Positions 45,643 to 54,847 of a stretch of DNA of 64,000 bases are shown piece by piece. A program made the position numbers and the translations under genes. Source of the DNA: CAXSBR01 sp964236495. Lineage in GTDB: Bacteria; Actinomycetota; Actinomycetes; Mycobacteriales; Jatrophihabitantaceae. Each line of letters opens with the position of its first letter. Positions within the stretch are counted from its first letter, which is position 1. Location: NCBI GenBank assembly GCA_964236495.1, contig CAXSBR010000005.1, forward strand, positions 120,262 to 184,261, in the 5' to 3' direction. The notes under the pieces were generated by a model. It was not told where the DNA came from. It made no database searches and worked only from the letters and a program-made list of their open reading frames with translations.

Positions 45643-47252
45643 CACGCGCCGGCCCGGGGCAACCTGATGGGCAACAACGTGCGCAGCCGGGCCACCGCCG
45701 CGCGATCGAGCAACGCCAACAGTCCTACGTAGACCGCGGCCGCGACGACGGCAGCAGTCACGCCCGTCGACCCGGCCGACAGCAGCGTCGTGCCGGCCCG
45801 CCGCCCGATCGCCCACCCCGCTACCGCGCCCGCCGCGGCACAGCCACCGGCAATGGCCAACCGGCGCCACCACCGCCCGTCGACCGCCAGCAGCCGCGCC
45901 CGGGCAGCCGCCGCCAGCAGCAGGCCTGCGGCCACCAGCACGCCGACGGAGTTGCCCAGACCGAGCGCCAACGCCCGGTCCGAGGTGGGCAGCGCGGCGC
46001 TGAGCACCACATCGGCGACGATGACGACGAGCTGGCCGCCGACTTGCGCCACGGCGGCGACCGGCACGTGCCCGGTCGCGTAGAGGGCGCGGGCCAGCAG
46101 CGCCACCACCGACCAGCCGAGCAAACCGAGCGCGAACGCCGTCGTCGCCGGTGTGAATTGCCGCAGCGAGGGCGCGTTGGCACCGAACAGCAGGAACCCG
46201 GCCGGGGTGGCGACGGCAACCAGTACCGCGGTGCCGCCGGCGGCGGCGGCGAGCACCACGTCGAGCGCACCGCTCAATCGGCGCCGCACGTCACTGAAGT
46301 CACCGGCCTGCCACGCGGCGGCCAGGCGCGGAAACGTCGTAATGGCGATCGGCAGGCTCAACACCGCCCACGGCAGCAGGAATACGGTCTGCGCCATCGT
46401 CACGATGACGACGGTGCCCCGCGGGCTGTGCCGGTTAGCCAGCGCGATCATCACCGCGCTCGAGATCTCGGTTGCGGCGAGCGTCGCCGCGCCGCCCAGG
46501 GCCGACGTGCGCACCGACCCAGCCAGCCGGGTCGGAAAACGCAGGGTGGGGCGCACGCGCACGCCGGTGCGCCACACCACCGGAATCAGGCACAGGGTGA
46601 GGACGGCCACGCCGGCCGTGGTTCCGCCGCTGAGCAGGTACTCCGAGCCGTGCGACAGCCCGGCGACGTCGATGCCGGCGGAGGCGTGCAGCCCGAAGGT
46701 CAGGTACGTGGCGATGACGACGAGGCTGGACAGCAGCGGCGCCAGCGCCGGCCAGGTGAACCGCTCCGAGGCCGTCAGCACGCCCGCCAGCACCACGCCC
46801 AACCCGTAGAGCAGTACCTGGGGCGCGAAGACGACGAGCATCCGGGCGCCCAGCGCATGGGCATCGGCGCCGGCGCACGGACCTGAGCCCAGCAGCACCG
46901 ACACGATCGGCCTGGCGAACACCGCGACCATCACGGTGAGCGGAACGAGCAGAACTACCGCCCAGCTCAGCAGCGCCGACACCAGCGCATTGGCTTCCGC
47001 GCGGTCGCCACGATGCAGTGCCGGCGCCAGCAGCGGCACCACCAGGGCGGACAGCATGCCGCCGGCGACGATGTCGAAGACGATGTTGGGGATGGCGTTG
47101 GCAGTTTGATAGACCGAGCCGACGCAGCCAGAGCCGACCTTCCGGGAGAAGGCCGTCGAGCGGGCGAAGCCTGCCAGCCTGCTCAGCACCGTCAGCGCAG
47201 CGATGGCCACCGCGGCCCGGGCCAGCGACGCTCGCCGGATCGGTAGCGTCAC
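45642..47252 (-). CDS. MurJ/MviN-like lipid flippase family protein
   Basis: A 536-residue polytopic membrane protein of the MVN (MOP) superfamily. It begins RASLARAAVAIAALTVLSRLAGFARS, followed by the family's VGSVYQTANAIPNIVFDIVAGGMLSAL, and has about 14 transmembrane segments. MurJ flips lipid II; beside a glycosyltransferase it may instead export another lipid-linked sugar. GTG 47252 overlaps the preceding gene's TGA (GTGA); GTG 47264 is an alternative. Confidence 0.92.
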   Translation of the reverse strand: MTLPIRRASLARAAVAIAALTVLSRLAGFARSTAFSRKVGSGCVGSVYQTANAIPNIVFDIVAGGMLSALVVPLLAPALHRGDRAEANALVSALLSWAVVLLVPLTVMVAVFARPIVSVLLGSGPCAGADAHALGARMLVVFAPQVLLYGLGVVLAGVLTASERFTWPALAPLLSSLVVIATYLTFGLHASAGIDVAGLSHGSEYLLSGGTTAGVAVLTLCLIPVVWRTGVRVRPTLRFPTRLAGSVRTSALGGAATLAATEISSAVMIALANRHSPRGTVVIVTMAQTVFLLPWAVLSLPIAITTFPRLAAAWQAGDFSDVRRRLSGALDVVLAAAAGGTAVLVAVATPAGFLLFGANAPSLRQFTPATTAFALGLLGWSVVALLARALYATGHVPVAAVAQVGGQLVVIVADVVLSAALPTSDRALALGLGNSVGVLVAAGLLLAAAARARLLAVDGRWWRRLAIAGGCAAAGAVAGWAIGRRAGTTLLSAGSTGVTAAVVAAAVYVGLLALLDRAAVARLRTLLPIRLPRAGA

Positions 47253-48073
47253 CGCCGACCCCACTTGTCCAGAGCGCGCAACGGTGCCAGCGAGTCGATC
47301 ACCCGCGAGAAGCTGATCCGCTCGCTGGCCGCGGTGAGCGCCAGGATGGCCGTCAGCGCACCCACCCGGATGCGCGTTGCGCGGCCGGCCAACGCCAACC
47401 CGAGCAGGGCGCCCAGCGGATTCGCACCGGTGTCACCGAGCAGATGCCGTTCGCCGAGGTCGGCAGGCAGTGCCGCTGTCGCGGCGCCGACGGCGGCACC
47501 TGCCGCCGCCGAGCCTTGCCACGTCAACGGCACCCCCACCAGCAGCGTGACCTTGGCCGCCCGGCCCGGGCGCAGATCGAACAGGTTGACTACATTCGCG
47601 GCGCCCGCCACCAGTGCCGCCTGCACGCACCGCCGGCCCAGTGCGGTGCCGACCGGAGCGCTGACGAACGCGCCCGCGCCGATCATGGCCACCTTCACCA
47701 CTCCTCCGCTCGGCCGGCCCTGGGCCAAGGCGTGCAGATGGCCGACCGCCCCCTTGTCGACCGGCCGCTCCCACCGCGGTGCGAAGAGGTCGTCGTAGGC
47801 ACCGGCCACGAGGGCGGCGGTGGTGGCGGTGGCGTACCCCCGTCGATGTCCGGGCGGAGCCAGTGCCGTTGCCGTTACCGCCGAGGCCAGCGCAGCTGCC
47901 GCGCCACCGGTCAGCGACACCGTCGCGCCGGCGTAGTTCGGTCGCACCCAGCCGCTCACCGTCGGCGCGCGACCGTCCAGCAATCGCTGGATCGTTGCGC
48001 TCAGCGCCGCCGACGCGAGCACGGCCGTCATCGACCGAACCCGTGGCGAACGCACACCCTCAGCTTTACCCAT
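47249..48073 (-). CDS. MraY/WecA-like membrane protein
   Basis: A 274-residue protein with six or more hydrophobic segments and degenerate glycosyl-1-phosphate transferase motifs: LVAGAYDDLFAPR, NLFDLRPGRAAKV (cf. NxxNxxDG) and LGDTGANPLGALLGLAL. These align in order with MraY/WecA, but the usual N-terminal core is short and the key Asp pair partly changed. It may attach a sugar phosphate to undecaprenyl phosphate or be a divergent relative. ATG 48073 is preferred to the upstream TTG. Coupled to the MurJ-like gene. Confidence 0.75.
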   Translation of the reverse strand: MGKAEGVRSPRVRSMTAVLASAALSATIQRLLDGRAPTVSGWVRPNYAGATVSLTGGAAAALASAVTATALAPPGHRRGYATATTAALVAGAYDDLFAPRWERPVDKGAVGHLHALAQGRPSGGVVKVAMIGAGAFVSAPVGTALGRRCVQAALVAGAANVVNLFDLRPGRAAKVTLLVGVPLTWQGSAAAGAAVGAATAALPADLGERHLLGDTGANPLGALLGLALAGRATRIRVGALTAILALTAASERISFSRVIDSLAPLRALDKWGRR

Positions 48074-48120
48074 CAAGCCTCAGCCGGCAGCAGGTCGCCG
48101 CCAGCAAGTGCAGCCAGCCC

Positions 48121-49032
48121 TCACTTGACCAGCGGCGGAAACAACCGATCGACGCCGCTGCCGGTGCCGTACTGCCCGGGCGTAGGACTGGCCAACGCCA
48201 GCACCGTGCTCACCTGTCCCAGCGCAGTGTCGGCGTTGTCCACCGTGGAGACGGTGCGGGTCAGCGCGGAGTCGGCGCGCACGACGGCGATCAGGCCCTG
48301 CTCGGTGGCCGCGGGCGCGTCGCCGGCAACGACGGTGCGCATGCCGGCGCGGGCCAGCTCGCTGACCAGCGACGGCATGGCCTTGGCCCGCGGGTCGTTC
48401 ACGGCAAGCGCACCGGTGTCGAGCACGATCGTCAGCTGCGCGGGCTTCGGCGTCGCGCTTTCGACGCGCAGCATGCCCAGTGTGGACAGCCCGCTGAGCA
48501 CCTGCGTCAGATCCGTCGGCGCGCCCTTACCGCCGAAAACGTAGGCCAGCAAGGCGCCGGCGAGCACCGTCGCATCGGAGGTCACCGGCAGCTGCAGTCC
48601 CGTCGGCGTGCCGCTTCCCTTGGTGGCAAAGTCGCGCAGGTCCTGCTGGCGCTGGGGATCCAGATAGGCGGTGCTGAGCTGGATCCGGCTGACTACCTGG
48701 CCCCCGCCGGCCTTGACGCCGGCCTCGATGCCCGACTTCACAGCCACGGACACGCCAGGTGCTGCCACGACTGCGACGGTCTTGTTGGTCAGCGATCCGG
48801 CCAGAACTTTGAGTTCGTAGGCCGATATGGCGCTGTCTGCGTTGTTTGCGCGCTTGGCCAGGTCGGCGTTGGTGGTGCGCAGGTTGCCGTTGTCGGCGCG
48901 AAGGCCCTTCACTTCCTGCTTGAGGTTTTTGAGGATCTCGCCGTTGAGGCCGGTCGTACCCACCACGATTCCCAGGGCCAGGGCGAGAAAGACGGCGATG
49001 ATGGAGACGAGGTGGTAGCGAAAAGAAATCAT
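48121..49032 (-). CDS. SteB/MctB-type protein (copper transporter family)
   Basis: A 303-residue homologue of M. tuberculosis MctB (Rv1698) and corynebacterial SteB. It begins MISFRYHLVSIIAVFLALALGIVVG, a single N-terminal transmembrane helix with the family's MIxFRYH start, then a coiled coil (LKQEVKGLRADNGNLRTTNADLAKRA) and a secreted domain. The family was linked to copper tolerance and, with SteA, to cell separation. Its ATG overlaps the steA stop (ATGA), consistent with the SteA-SteB complex. Confidence 0.93.
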   Translation of the reverse strand: MISFRYHLVSIIAVFLALALGIVVGTTGLNGEILKNLKQEVKGLRADNGNLRTTNADLAKRANNADSAISAYELKVLAGSLTNKTVAVVAAPGVSVAVKSGIEAGVKAGGGQVVSRIQLSTAYLDPQRQQDLRDFATKGSGTPTGLQLPVTSDATVLAGALLAYVFGGKGAPTDLTQVLSGLSTLGMLRVESATPKPAQLTIVLDTGALAVNDPRAKAMPSLVSELARAGMRTVVAGDAPAATEQGLIAVVRADSALTRTVSTVDNADTALGQVSTVLALASPTPGQYGTGSGVDRLFPPLVK

Positions 49033-50231
49033 GGAACAAGGTCCTGAACCCACTTGAGGATGCGGTCCAGCCGCCCTATAAGAATGTCCAGATACGTCTG
49101 TCCGGCAGTCGAGACGGCCAGCGTGGCGCCGATGGCAATGAGTGCCGCCAGTACCAGTAGCAGCAGCGCGCCGGAGGAGACCCGGGAGCGGTAGAGCCGG
49201 TTCACACCTTTGGCGTCGATGAGCTTGCCGCCCAATCGCAGCCGGGTGAGAAACGTCGAGGCCATTCCGCCGCGCGACTTGTCCAGGAACTCGTACAACG
49301 TGGCGTGCGTGCCCACCGCGACGATGAGCGAAGCGCCCTTGTCGTCGGCGAGCAACATGGCGATGTCCTCGCTGGTGCCCGCGGCGGGAAACGTCACCGC
49401 GCTCACGCCCAGGTCCTGCACCCGCGCCAGTCCGGGCGCCTCACCGTTGGGGTAGGCGTGCACGACGACCTCGACGCCCTTGGTCTTCAACATCTCATCC
49501 GACACCGAGTCCATGTCGCCGATGATGATGTCGGGTTTGTGCCCGGCCTGCTTCAAGGCGTCAGCACCGCCGTCGACGCCGATGAGGATCGGGCGGAACT
49601 CACGGATGTAGTTGCGCAGCGCGCGCAGATCCTCCTGGTAGTCGTATCCCCGCACGACCACGAGGACGTGCCGGCCGCGGAGATCGGTCTTGATGTCGGG
49701 CACGCCGACGCCGTCGAGCAGCAGCCCGCGTTCCCGGCGCATGTACTCCATGGTGTTGGTGGCGAAGGCCTCGAGCTGCGTGGACAGCCCGGCCTTGGCT
49801 TCCTCCATCAGCTGGGCGATCGAGTCGGCATCCTGCGCGGTGCCGCTGGCCACCACTGAATTCCCGATCAGCACGTCGTTGCCGTCGACACGTACCCGGG
49901 TGCCTTCTTTCACCGCGGCGAAGATCCCGGCACCGACATTGTCGACGAGCAGGATTCCATTCTTGGCCAACACCTCAGGGCCAAGATTGGGGTAGCGGCC
50001 GGTGATGCTGGGCTGGGCGTTGACGACGGCGCTGACCTTGGCTGCAACGAGGGAGTCGGCGGCGACGCGGTCGAGGTCGGCGTGGTCGATGATCGCGACA
50101 TCGCCGGGACTCAGCCGGCCCACCAGGCGCTTGGTGCGCCGGTCGAGCTTGGCGACGCCTGAGACGCCGACGCGCGGATCGGTGCGCGGGCGCCGCAGAG
50201 TGGCCATCTTCATGACTGCCCATCGTGCCAT
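49029..50231 (-). CDS. steA: Cytokinesis protein SteA
   Basis: A 400-residue SteA homologue (Rv1697). Cytoplasmic part: thiamine-pyrophosphokinase-like region with RPILIGVDGGADAL, KPDIIIGDMDSVSD and GTSEDIAMLLADDKG. C-terminal transmembrane helix (about 350-375: ALLLLVLAALIAIGATLAV), then a short tail. In corynebacteria SteA joins SteB to activate peptidoglycan cleavage at septation. ATG 50231 has GGAGG five bases upstream, so I cut the longer frame here. Confidence 0.94.
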   Translation of the reverse strand: MARWAVMKMATLRRPRTDPRVGVSGVAKLDRRTKRLVGRLSPGDVAIIDHADLDRVAADSLVAAKVSAVVNAQPSITGRYPNLGPEVLAKNGILLVDNVGAGIFAAVKEGTRVRVDGNDVLIGNSVVASGTAQDADSIAQLMEEAKAGLSTQLEAFATNTMEYMRRERGLLLDGVGVPDIKTDLRGRHVLVVVRGYDYQEDLRALRNYIREFRPILIGVDGGADALKQAGHKPDIIIGDMDSVSDEMLKTKGVEVVVHAYPNGEAPGLARVQDLGVSAVTFPAAGTSEDIAMLLADDKGASLIVAVGTHATLYEFLDKSRGGMASTFLTRLRLGGKLIDAKGVNRLYRSRVSSGALLLLVLAALIAIGATLAVSTAGQTYLDILIGRLDRILKWVQDLVP

Positions 50232-50295
50232 CGATGCCTCCGCCCCCTCGTCAACGCCACGCCCGCCGGCGTCGCCGCCCTCGGCTGCTCGACCG

Positions 50296-52263
50296 TCAGA
50301 CCTGCAGGCGCTGTTCAGCCCTGTACCGATCAGCATCGACGACGAGTTCGGCAGCGTGGTCTCGGGCGGCACCGGTGTCGCGTCCGGCAAGCATGCGCGC
50401 CAGTTCTGAGATGCGCTGCGCGCCGGTCACCCGGACGACGCTGCTGACCGTGCCGCGCTCGATGTCGGTCGCACTGCCGCTCGCTTCACTGCCGCCCGCA
50501 CCGCTGCCGACCACTGCGCTGCCGCCCGCACCGCCGACCACTGCACTGCCGACCACTGCGCTGCCGACCACTGCACTGCCGACCACGTAGTGCGCGTCGG
50601 CGAAGGCCGCGACCTGGGCCAGATGGGTGACGACGATGACCTGGTGCTCGAGCGCCAGTCGTGCCAGCCGCCGACCCACCTCGATCGCAGCGCGGCCACC
50701 GACTCCGGCGTCGACCTCGTCGAAGACCATCACCGGCACCGGATCCGTCCCGGCCAGTGCCACCTCGAGTGCCAGCATGACGCGCGACAGTTCACCACCC
50801 GACGCGCCTCTGTTCAGCGGTAGCGCCGGGCTGTCGGAGTAGGGCCGCAGCAGGAACTCGACCTCGTCGGTTCCGTCCGCGGTGGCGCCGGCGGCGCGTC
50901 CGTCGACATCGAGAGTGGGCTGGCCTGCCTGCGCGGGCCGGGCGCGGACGTCAACGAGCAGTTGGGCATCAGCCATCGACAGCGCGGAAAGTTCGGCGCT
51001 GACGGCGTCGGCAAGCTCGCTCGCCGCCTTCTGGCGCAGTGCCGACACTCGCGCCGCTGCCTGCGCAGCTTGGTCTCGGGCGGTCTCGGCGCGGCGGCTG
51101 AGCTCCTGCATGGCGTCGTCGGAGGTATCCATTCTCTCCAGTCGGGCAGCGGCGTCGCGGGCCCACGCCAACACCGAATCGATGCCCGTCACAACGTGCT
51201 CGGATTCGCCGGCCGCTGCTGATCGGCGCTCTGCCGGCCCAGCCGGCGGCCTAGTTTCCGGCGTCAGTCGCCCAGCTGCCCATCCTCGGTCGGGCACCGT
51301 GCCGTACTTACGGGTGAGCGCGGTGAGGTCGGCTCGGCGTTGTTCGACGACCGACAGCCGCACTGGATCAGCCTCGATGCCGTCGGTGTAGGACGCCAGC
51401 TCGGAGGCAAGGTCTGCGGCCTGAGCGCCGAGATCACCTGCTCGCTGCGCCAACTCTGCCAGCGCCGGATCGGCGTCCGCGCCGGTCGACAGCGCCCGAT
51501 GCGCTTCGGACAGCAGCGCCTGCGCGTTCGGCGACTGGGAGATGGGGTCGTCGGCATCGCCGGCGAGCGCGTCGTGTGCGGTGCGGGCGGCCAGGCGCAG
51601 CTCGTCGGCGGCGGACAGGCGGGCCGCCTCGATCGCCAGCTCGACGTCCTCGCCGGGACTCGGTTGCATCCGCGCGACCTCCTCGAGTCCGAACTCGAGC
51701 AACTCGCTCTCGCGGCGCAGGGCGGCGCGCTCGCTCATTCGCCGGTCGTACTCCGCGCGTGCCTGCTGCCAGGCACCGAAGGCCGCGCGGTAGGGCTCCA
51801 GATCGATGGCGGCGTACCGATCGAGCATGGCGCGCTGCTCGCCGGCGCGCACCAGCCGCATCTGGTCGGCCTGGCCGTGCACGGCAACGACGGATTCGCC
51901 GATCGCGGCCAGCACGCTGACCGGAGCGCTGGCGCCGCCTACGTGCGCACGGGATCGCCCGGCGGCAGTGACAACACGGCGCAGCACCAGTTCGCCGTCG
52001 TCGAGGTCGCCGCCGGCGTCCAGCGCACGGATGGCCGCCGGTGCGTCGGCGGCAGTGGAGATCCGGCCCTCCACGCCGGCCTGCGCCGCGCCGGTGCGCA
52101 CCCGGCCGACGTCGGCGCGCCCGCCAAAAAGCAGCGACAAGCCGGTGACCACCATTGTCTTGCCCGCGCCGGTCTCGCCGGTGACGACGCATAGCCCGGG
52201 CTCCAGGTCGATGCTGACGTCGGAGATCACGCCCAGATCAGTGATGCGCAACGCGTCCAGCAC
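50296..52263 (-). CDS. recN: DNA repair protein RecN
   Basis: A 655-residue SMC-like repair ATPase. The N-terminus is MLDALRITDLGVISDVSIDL with Walker A GETGAGKTMVVTGL; the long middle is coiled coil; the C-terminal ATPase has LNRGASGGELSRVMLALEVAL and VMVFDEVDAGVGGRAA. It helps align broken DNA ends. After AAFADAHYVV, where relatives continue directly, there is a Gly/Ser/Val-rich repeat insert (about residues 558-595) before VVRVTGAQRISELARML. The fold's catalytic elements are all present. Confidence 0.96.
   Translation of the reverse strand: MLDALRITDLGVISDVSIDLEPGLCVVTGETGAGKTMVVTGLSLLFGGRADVGRVRTGAAQAGVEGRISTAADAPAAIRALDAGGDLDDGELVLRRVVTAAGRSRAHVGGASAPVSVLAAIGESVVAVHGQADQMRLVRAGEQRAMLDRYAAIDLEPYRAAFGAWQQARAEYDRRMSERAALRRESELLEFGLEEVARMQPSPGEDVELAIEAARLSAADELRLAARTAHDALAGDADDPISQSPNAQALLSEAHRALSTGADADPALAELAQRAGDLGAQAADLASELASYTDGIEADPVRLSVVEQRRADLTALTRKYGTVPDRGWAAGRLTPETRPPAGPAERRSAAAGESEHVVTGIDSVLAWARDAAARLERMDTSDDAMQELSRRAETARDQAAQAAARVSALRQKAASELADAVSAELSALSMADAQLLVDVRARPAQAGQPTLDVDGRAAGATADGTDEVEFLLRPYSDSPALPLNRGASGGELSRVMLALEVALAGTDPVPVMVFDEVDAGVGGRAAIEVGRRLARLALEHQVIVVTHLAQVAAFADAHYVVGSAVVGSAVVGSAVVGGAGGSAVVGSGAGGSEASGSATDIERGTVSSVVRVTGAQRISELARMLAGRDTGAARDHAAELVVDADRYRAEQRLQV
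50504..50587. repeat. 15-nt tandem repeat inside recN
   Basis: Copies of a 15-nt unit (CTGCCGACCACTGCG/A) at about 50504, 50546, 50561 and 50576, with a diverged stretch between 50519 and 50545. The coding strand reads repeated AVVGS. It sits in a surface loop of the RecN C-terminal domain rather than in a catalytic motif. Confidence 0.85.
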
Positions 52264-52552
52264 ACCGCGAGGTTAGTTGCTCGGCGTGACTGCCTAGCTC
52301 GAGTTGCACAGCCCACGGCCGGTCACCCTCGCCCGCGAGTTGGCATGCCGGTCACCCTGCCCGCGAATACCACCGCCCGCGATCGCCTCCAGGCGCACGC
52401 ACCCCAACCTGTGCGCGCGCCCACCGAACCTTCGCGCGAGCCATTTTCTCGTCCGCGCAAGCCAACCGAACCGTCGCGCAAGCCCACCGGACCTTTACGC
52501 GAGCCATCCGAACCTTTGAGCCAGCCATCCAGGATCGGCGGCGCCTGGCCGG
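52264..52552. repeat. recN-NAD kinase spacer with decayed 21-nt repeats
   Basis: No gene is assigned here. From about 52413 to 52535 there are five to six degenerate 21-nt units (cores such as GCGCAAGCCAACCGAACCG and GCGCAAGCCCACCGG). On the minus strand, one frame out of register with NAD kinase stays open through the tract and reads Gly/Ser/Arg heptads (SRKGPVG, LRDGSVG). This resembles the in-frame repeat tails of nearby genes, so it may be a former C-terminal extension now beyond the stop. Confidence 0.55.
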
Positions 52553-53449
52553 TCAGGTGATCGGGTGCGGTCCACTGCTGTCGCGGAAACCCTTCACCGG
52601 CAGCTGGAACTTGTCCACCAGCCGCTGGGCGAACTTCGAGCCCTGGAACCGCACGATTTTCATCGGCAGCGCCGAGCGTCCGATCCGCACGCTGCATCCC
52701 GAGGGCAGCTGTGCCGACCGCCGCCCGTCGCAGCTGAGCACGCCGGCTTCGGTACGTAGCAGATCGACGGTGACCGTCGACTGCGGCGCGACGACGAGTG
52801 GGCGTTGGAACAGCGCGTGCGCAGCGTTGGGTACCACCATGAGAGCTTCGACGTTGGGCCACACGATCGGGCCGCCGGCCGAGAAGGCGTAGGCGGTGCT
52901 TCCGGTGGGCGTGGCACACAGGATGCCGTCGCAGCCGAAGCGCAGCAGCGGCACGTCGTCTACTGCCACGGCCAATTCCAGCATCCGCTCGCGGTTACTC
53001 TTCTCGACCGACACTTCGTTGAGAGCCCAGTTGCGGGTGACGACGCGCGAACCGACCAACACTTCCACATCGAGGGTCAGCCGCTCCTCTACGGCGTAAT
53101 TCGTGGCGATGACGGCGTCGACAGCGGCCACGGTGTCCTTCGGATCGGTTTCGGCGAGGAAGCCGACGTGACCCAGATTGACGCCCAGCAGCGGAACTCC
53201 GGCCGGTCGCGACATCTCCGCGGCACGAAGAAACGTACCGTCGCCACCCAGGACGAAAGCGATCTCTGCGCCGTCCGCGCTGTGTGCACCAGCGACTATC
53301 TGCACCTGGTCGGTGAGCTCTGCGTCGTGCGCCTCGGTGGGTTCCATCCGAACCTCGAACCCGGCTTCGATCAACTGCAGCACCACCGCCCGCGCCTGCT
53401 CCACGATCCGACGACGGCCGGTATGTGCGATGACCAAGGCTGATCTCAC
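52553..53449 (-). CDS. NAD kinase
   Basis: A 298-residue ATP-NAD kinase that makes NADP. GGDGTFLRAA (about 69-78), the catalytic-Asp loop, NLGHVGFLAE, LNEVSVEKS and TPTGSTAYAFSAGGPIV are all present. It corresponds to ppnK (Rv1695) in the tlyA-nadK-recN order. GTG 53449 gives the normal start RSALVIAHTGR; the ribosome binding site is weak. A repeat tract follows the stop. Confidence 0.97.
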   Translation of the reverse strand: MRSALVIAHTGRRRIVEQARAVVLQLIEAGFEVRMEPTEAHDAELTDQVQIVAGAHSADGAEIAFVLGGDGTFLRAAEMSRPAGVPLLGVNLGHVGFLAETDPKDTVAAVDAVIATNYAVEERLTLDVEVLVGSRVVTRNWALNEVSVEKSNRERMLELAVAVDDVPLLRFGCDGILCATPTGSTAYAFSAGGPIVWPNVEALMVVPNAAHALFQRPLVVAPQSTVTVDLLRTEAGVLSCDGRRSAQLPSGCSVRIGRSALPMKIVRFQGSKFAQRLVDKFQLPVKGFRDSSGPHPIT

Positions 53450-53497
53450 GACGGCAACGCTACTGTGCGGCTCGCACGACGAGTTGGAGGAGGCTGT

Positions 53498-54328
53498 TCA
53501 CGCCGCGTCGGCCGCCGCCGCGATCTCTGAGCGGTGCGGTGGCGGTGCATCGGTACGCAGCCACAGAAAGAACTCCACGTTGCCTGCCGGTCCAGGCAGC
53601 GACGAGCGGCACACCGAGCGCGTTCCCCACCCCAGGTCTGCTGCGGCCGAGGCGACCGCGAACACTGCGTCAGCACGAACCTGCGGGCTGCGCACGACGC
53701 CGCCCCGGGCTTGGTTCCCGCGGCCGACTTCAAACTGAGGCTTGACCATCGGCACCAGATCCCCGCCTGGATCGGTGCACGCCGCCAGCGCAGCGAGCAC
53801 GACGGTGAGCGAGATGAAGGACAGATCGCACACGGTGACGTCGACGGTTCCGCCCAGCTCGGCAGCGCTCAGCCCACGCACGTTGCAGCCGTCGCGAACC
53901 TGAACCCTTTTGTCGTTGGCCAGGGACGCACGCAGCTGGCCGACCCCGACGTCCACGGCGAACACCCTCGCTGCGCCCGCGCGTAGGAGGACGTCGGTGA
54001 ACCCGCCGTGAGAGGCGCCGGCGTCCATACATCGTCGGCCGGTGACGACCAGTTCGGGCCAGTGCGCCAAGGCGCCCGCCAGCTTGTGCCCGCCCCGCGA
54101 GGCATAGTCGGCCTCTTCAGAGCCCGCGGTGGTGAGCACGTCCGCGGTGTCGACCTGTGCCGATGACCGCAGCGCGACCGCACCGTTGACGCAGATGCGC
54201 CCGGCGGTGATCAGCGCCGCCGCACGAGTGCGCGAATCAGCCAGCCCGGCACGCACAACCGCCAAGTCCAACCGCACGGGTTCGTTGTCCGGCACGACGC
54301 CATTGTCACCCGCAGCCCTGGCCAGCAT
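53498..54328 (-). CDS. tlyA: TlyA family rRNA 2'-O-methyltransferase/haemolysin
   Basis: A 276-residue TlyA. The N-terminal S4 domain is LDLAVVRAGLADSRTRAAALITAGRICVNG. The FtsJ-like methyltransferase domain has ASRGGHKLAGAL, the SAM loop DAGASHGGFTDVLLRAGA, CDLSFISLTVVL and MVKPQFEVG. In mycobacteria it 2'-O-methylates 16S and 23S rRNA and makes ribosomes capreomycin-sensitive. ATG 54328 is used; GTG 54295 is possible and closer to the mycobacterial start. Confidence 0.95.
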   Translation of the reverse strand: MLARAAGDNGVVPDNEPVRLDLAVVRAGLADSRTRAAALITAGRICVNGAVALRSSAQVDTADVLTTAGSEEADYASRGGHKLAGALAHWPELVVTGRRCMDAGASHGGFTDVLLRAGAARVFAVDVGVGQLRASLANDKRVQVRDGCNVRGLSAAELGGTVDVTVCDLSFISLTVVLAALAACTDPGGDLVPMVKPQFEVGRGNQARGGVVRSPQVRADAVFAVASAAADLGWGTRSVCRSSLPGPAGNVEFFLWLRTDAPPPHRSEIAAAADAA

Positions 54329-54843
<515 letters not shown>

Positions 54844-54847
<4 letters not shown>

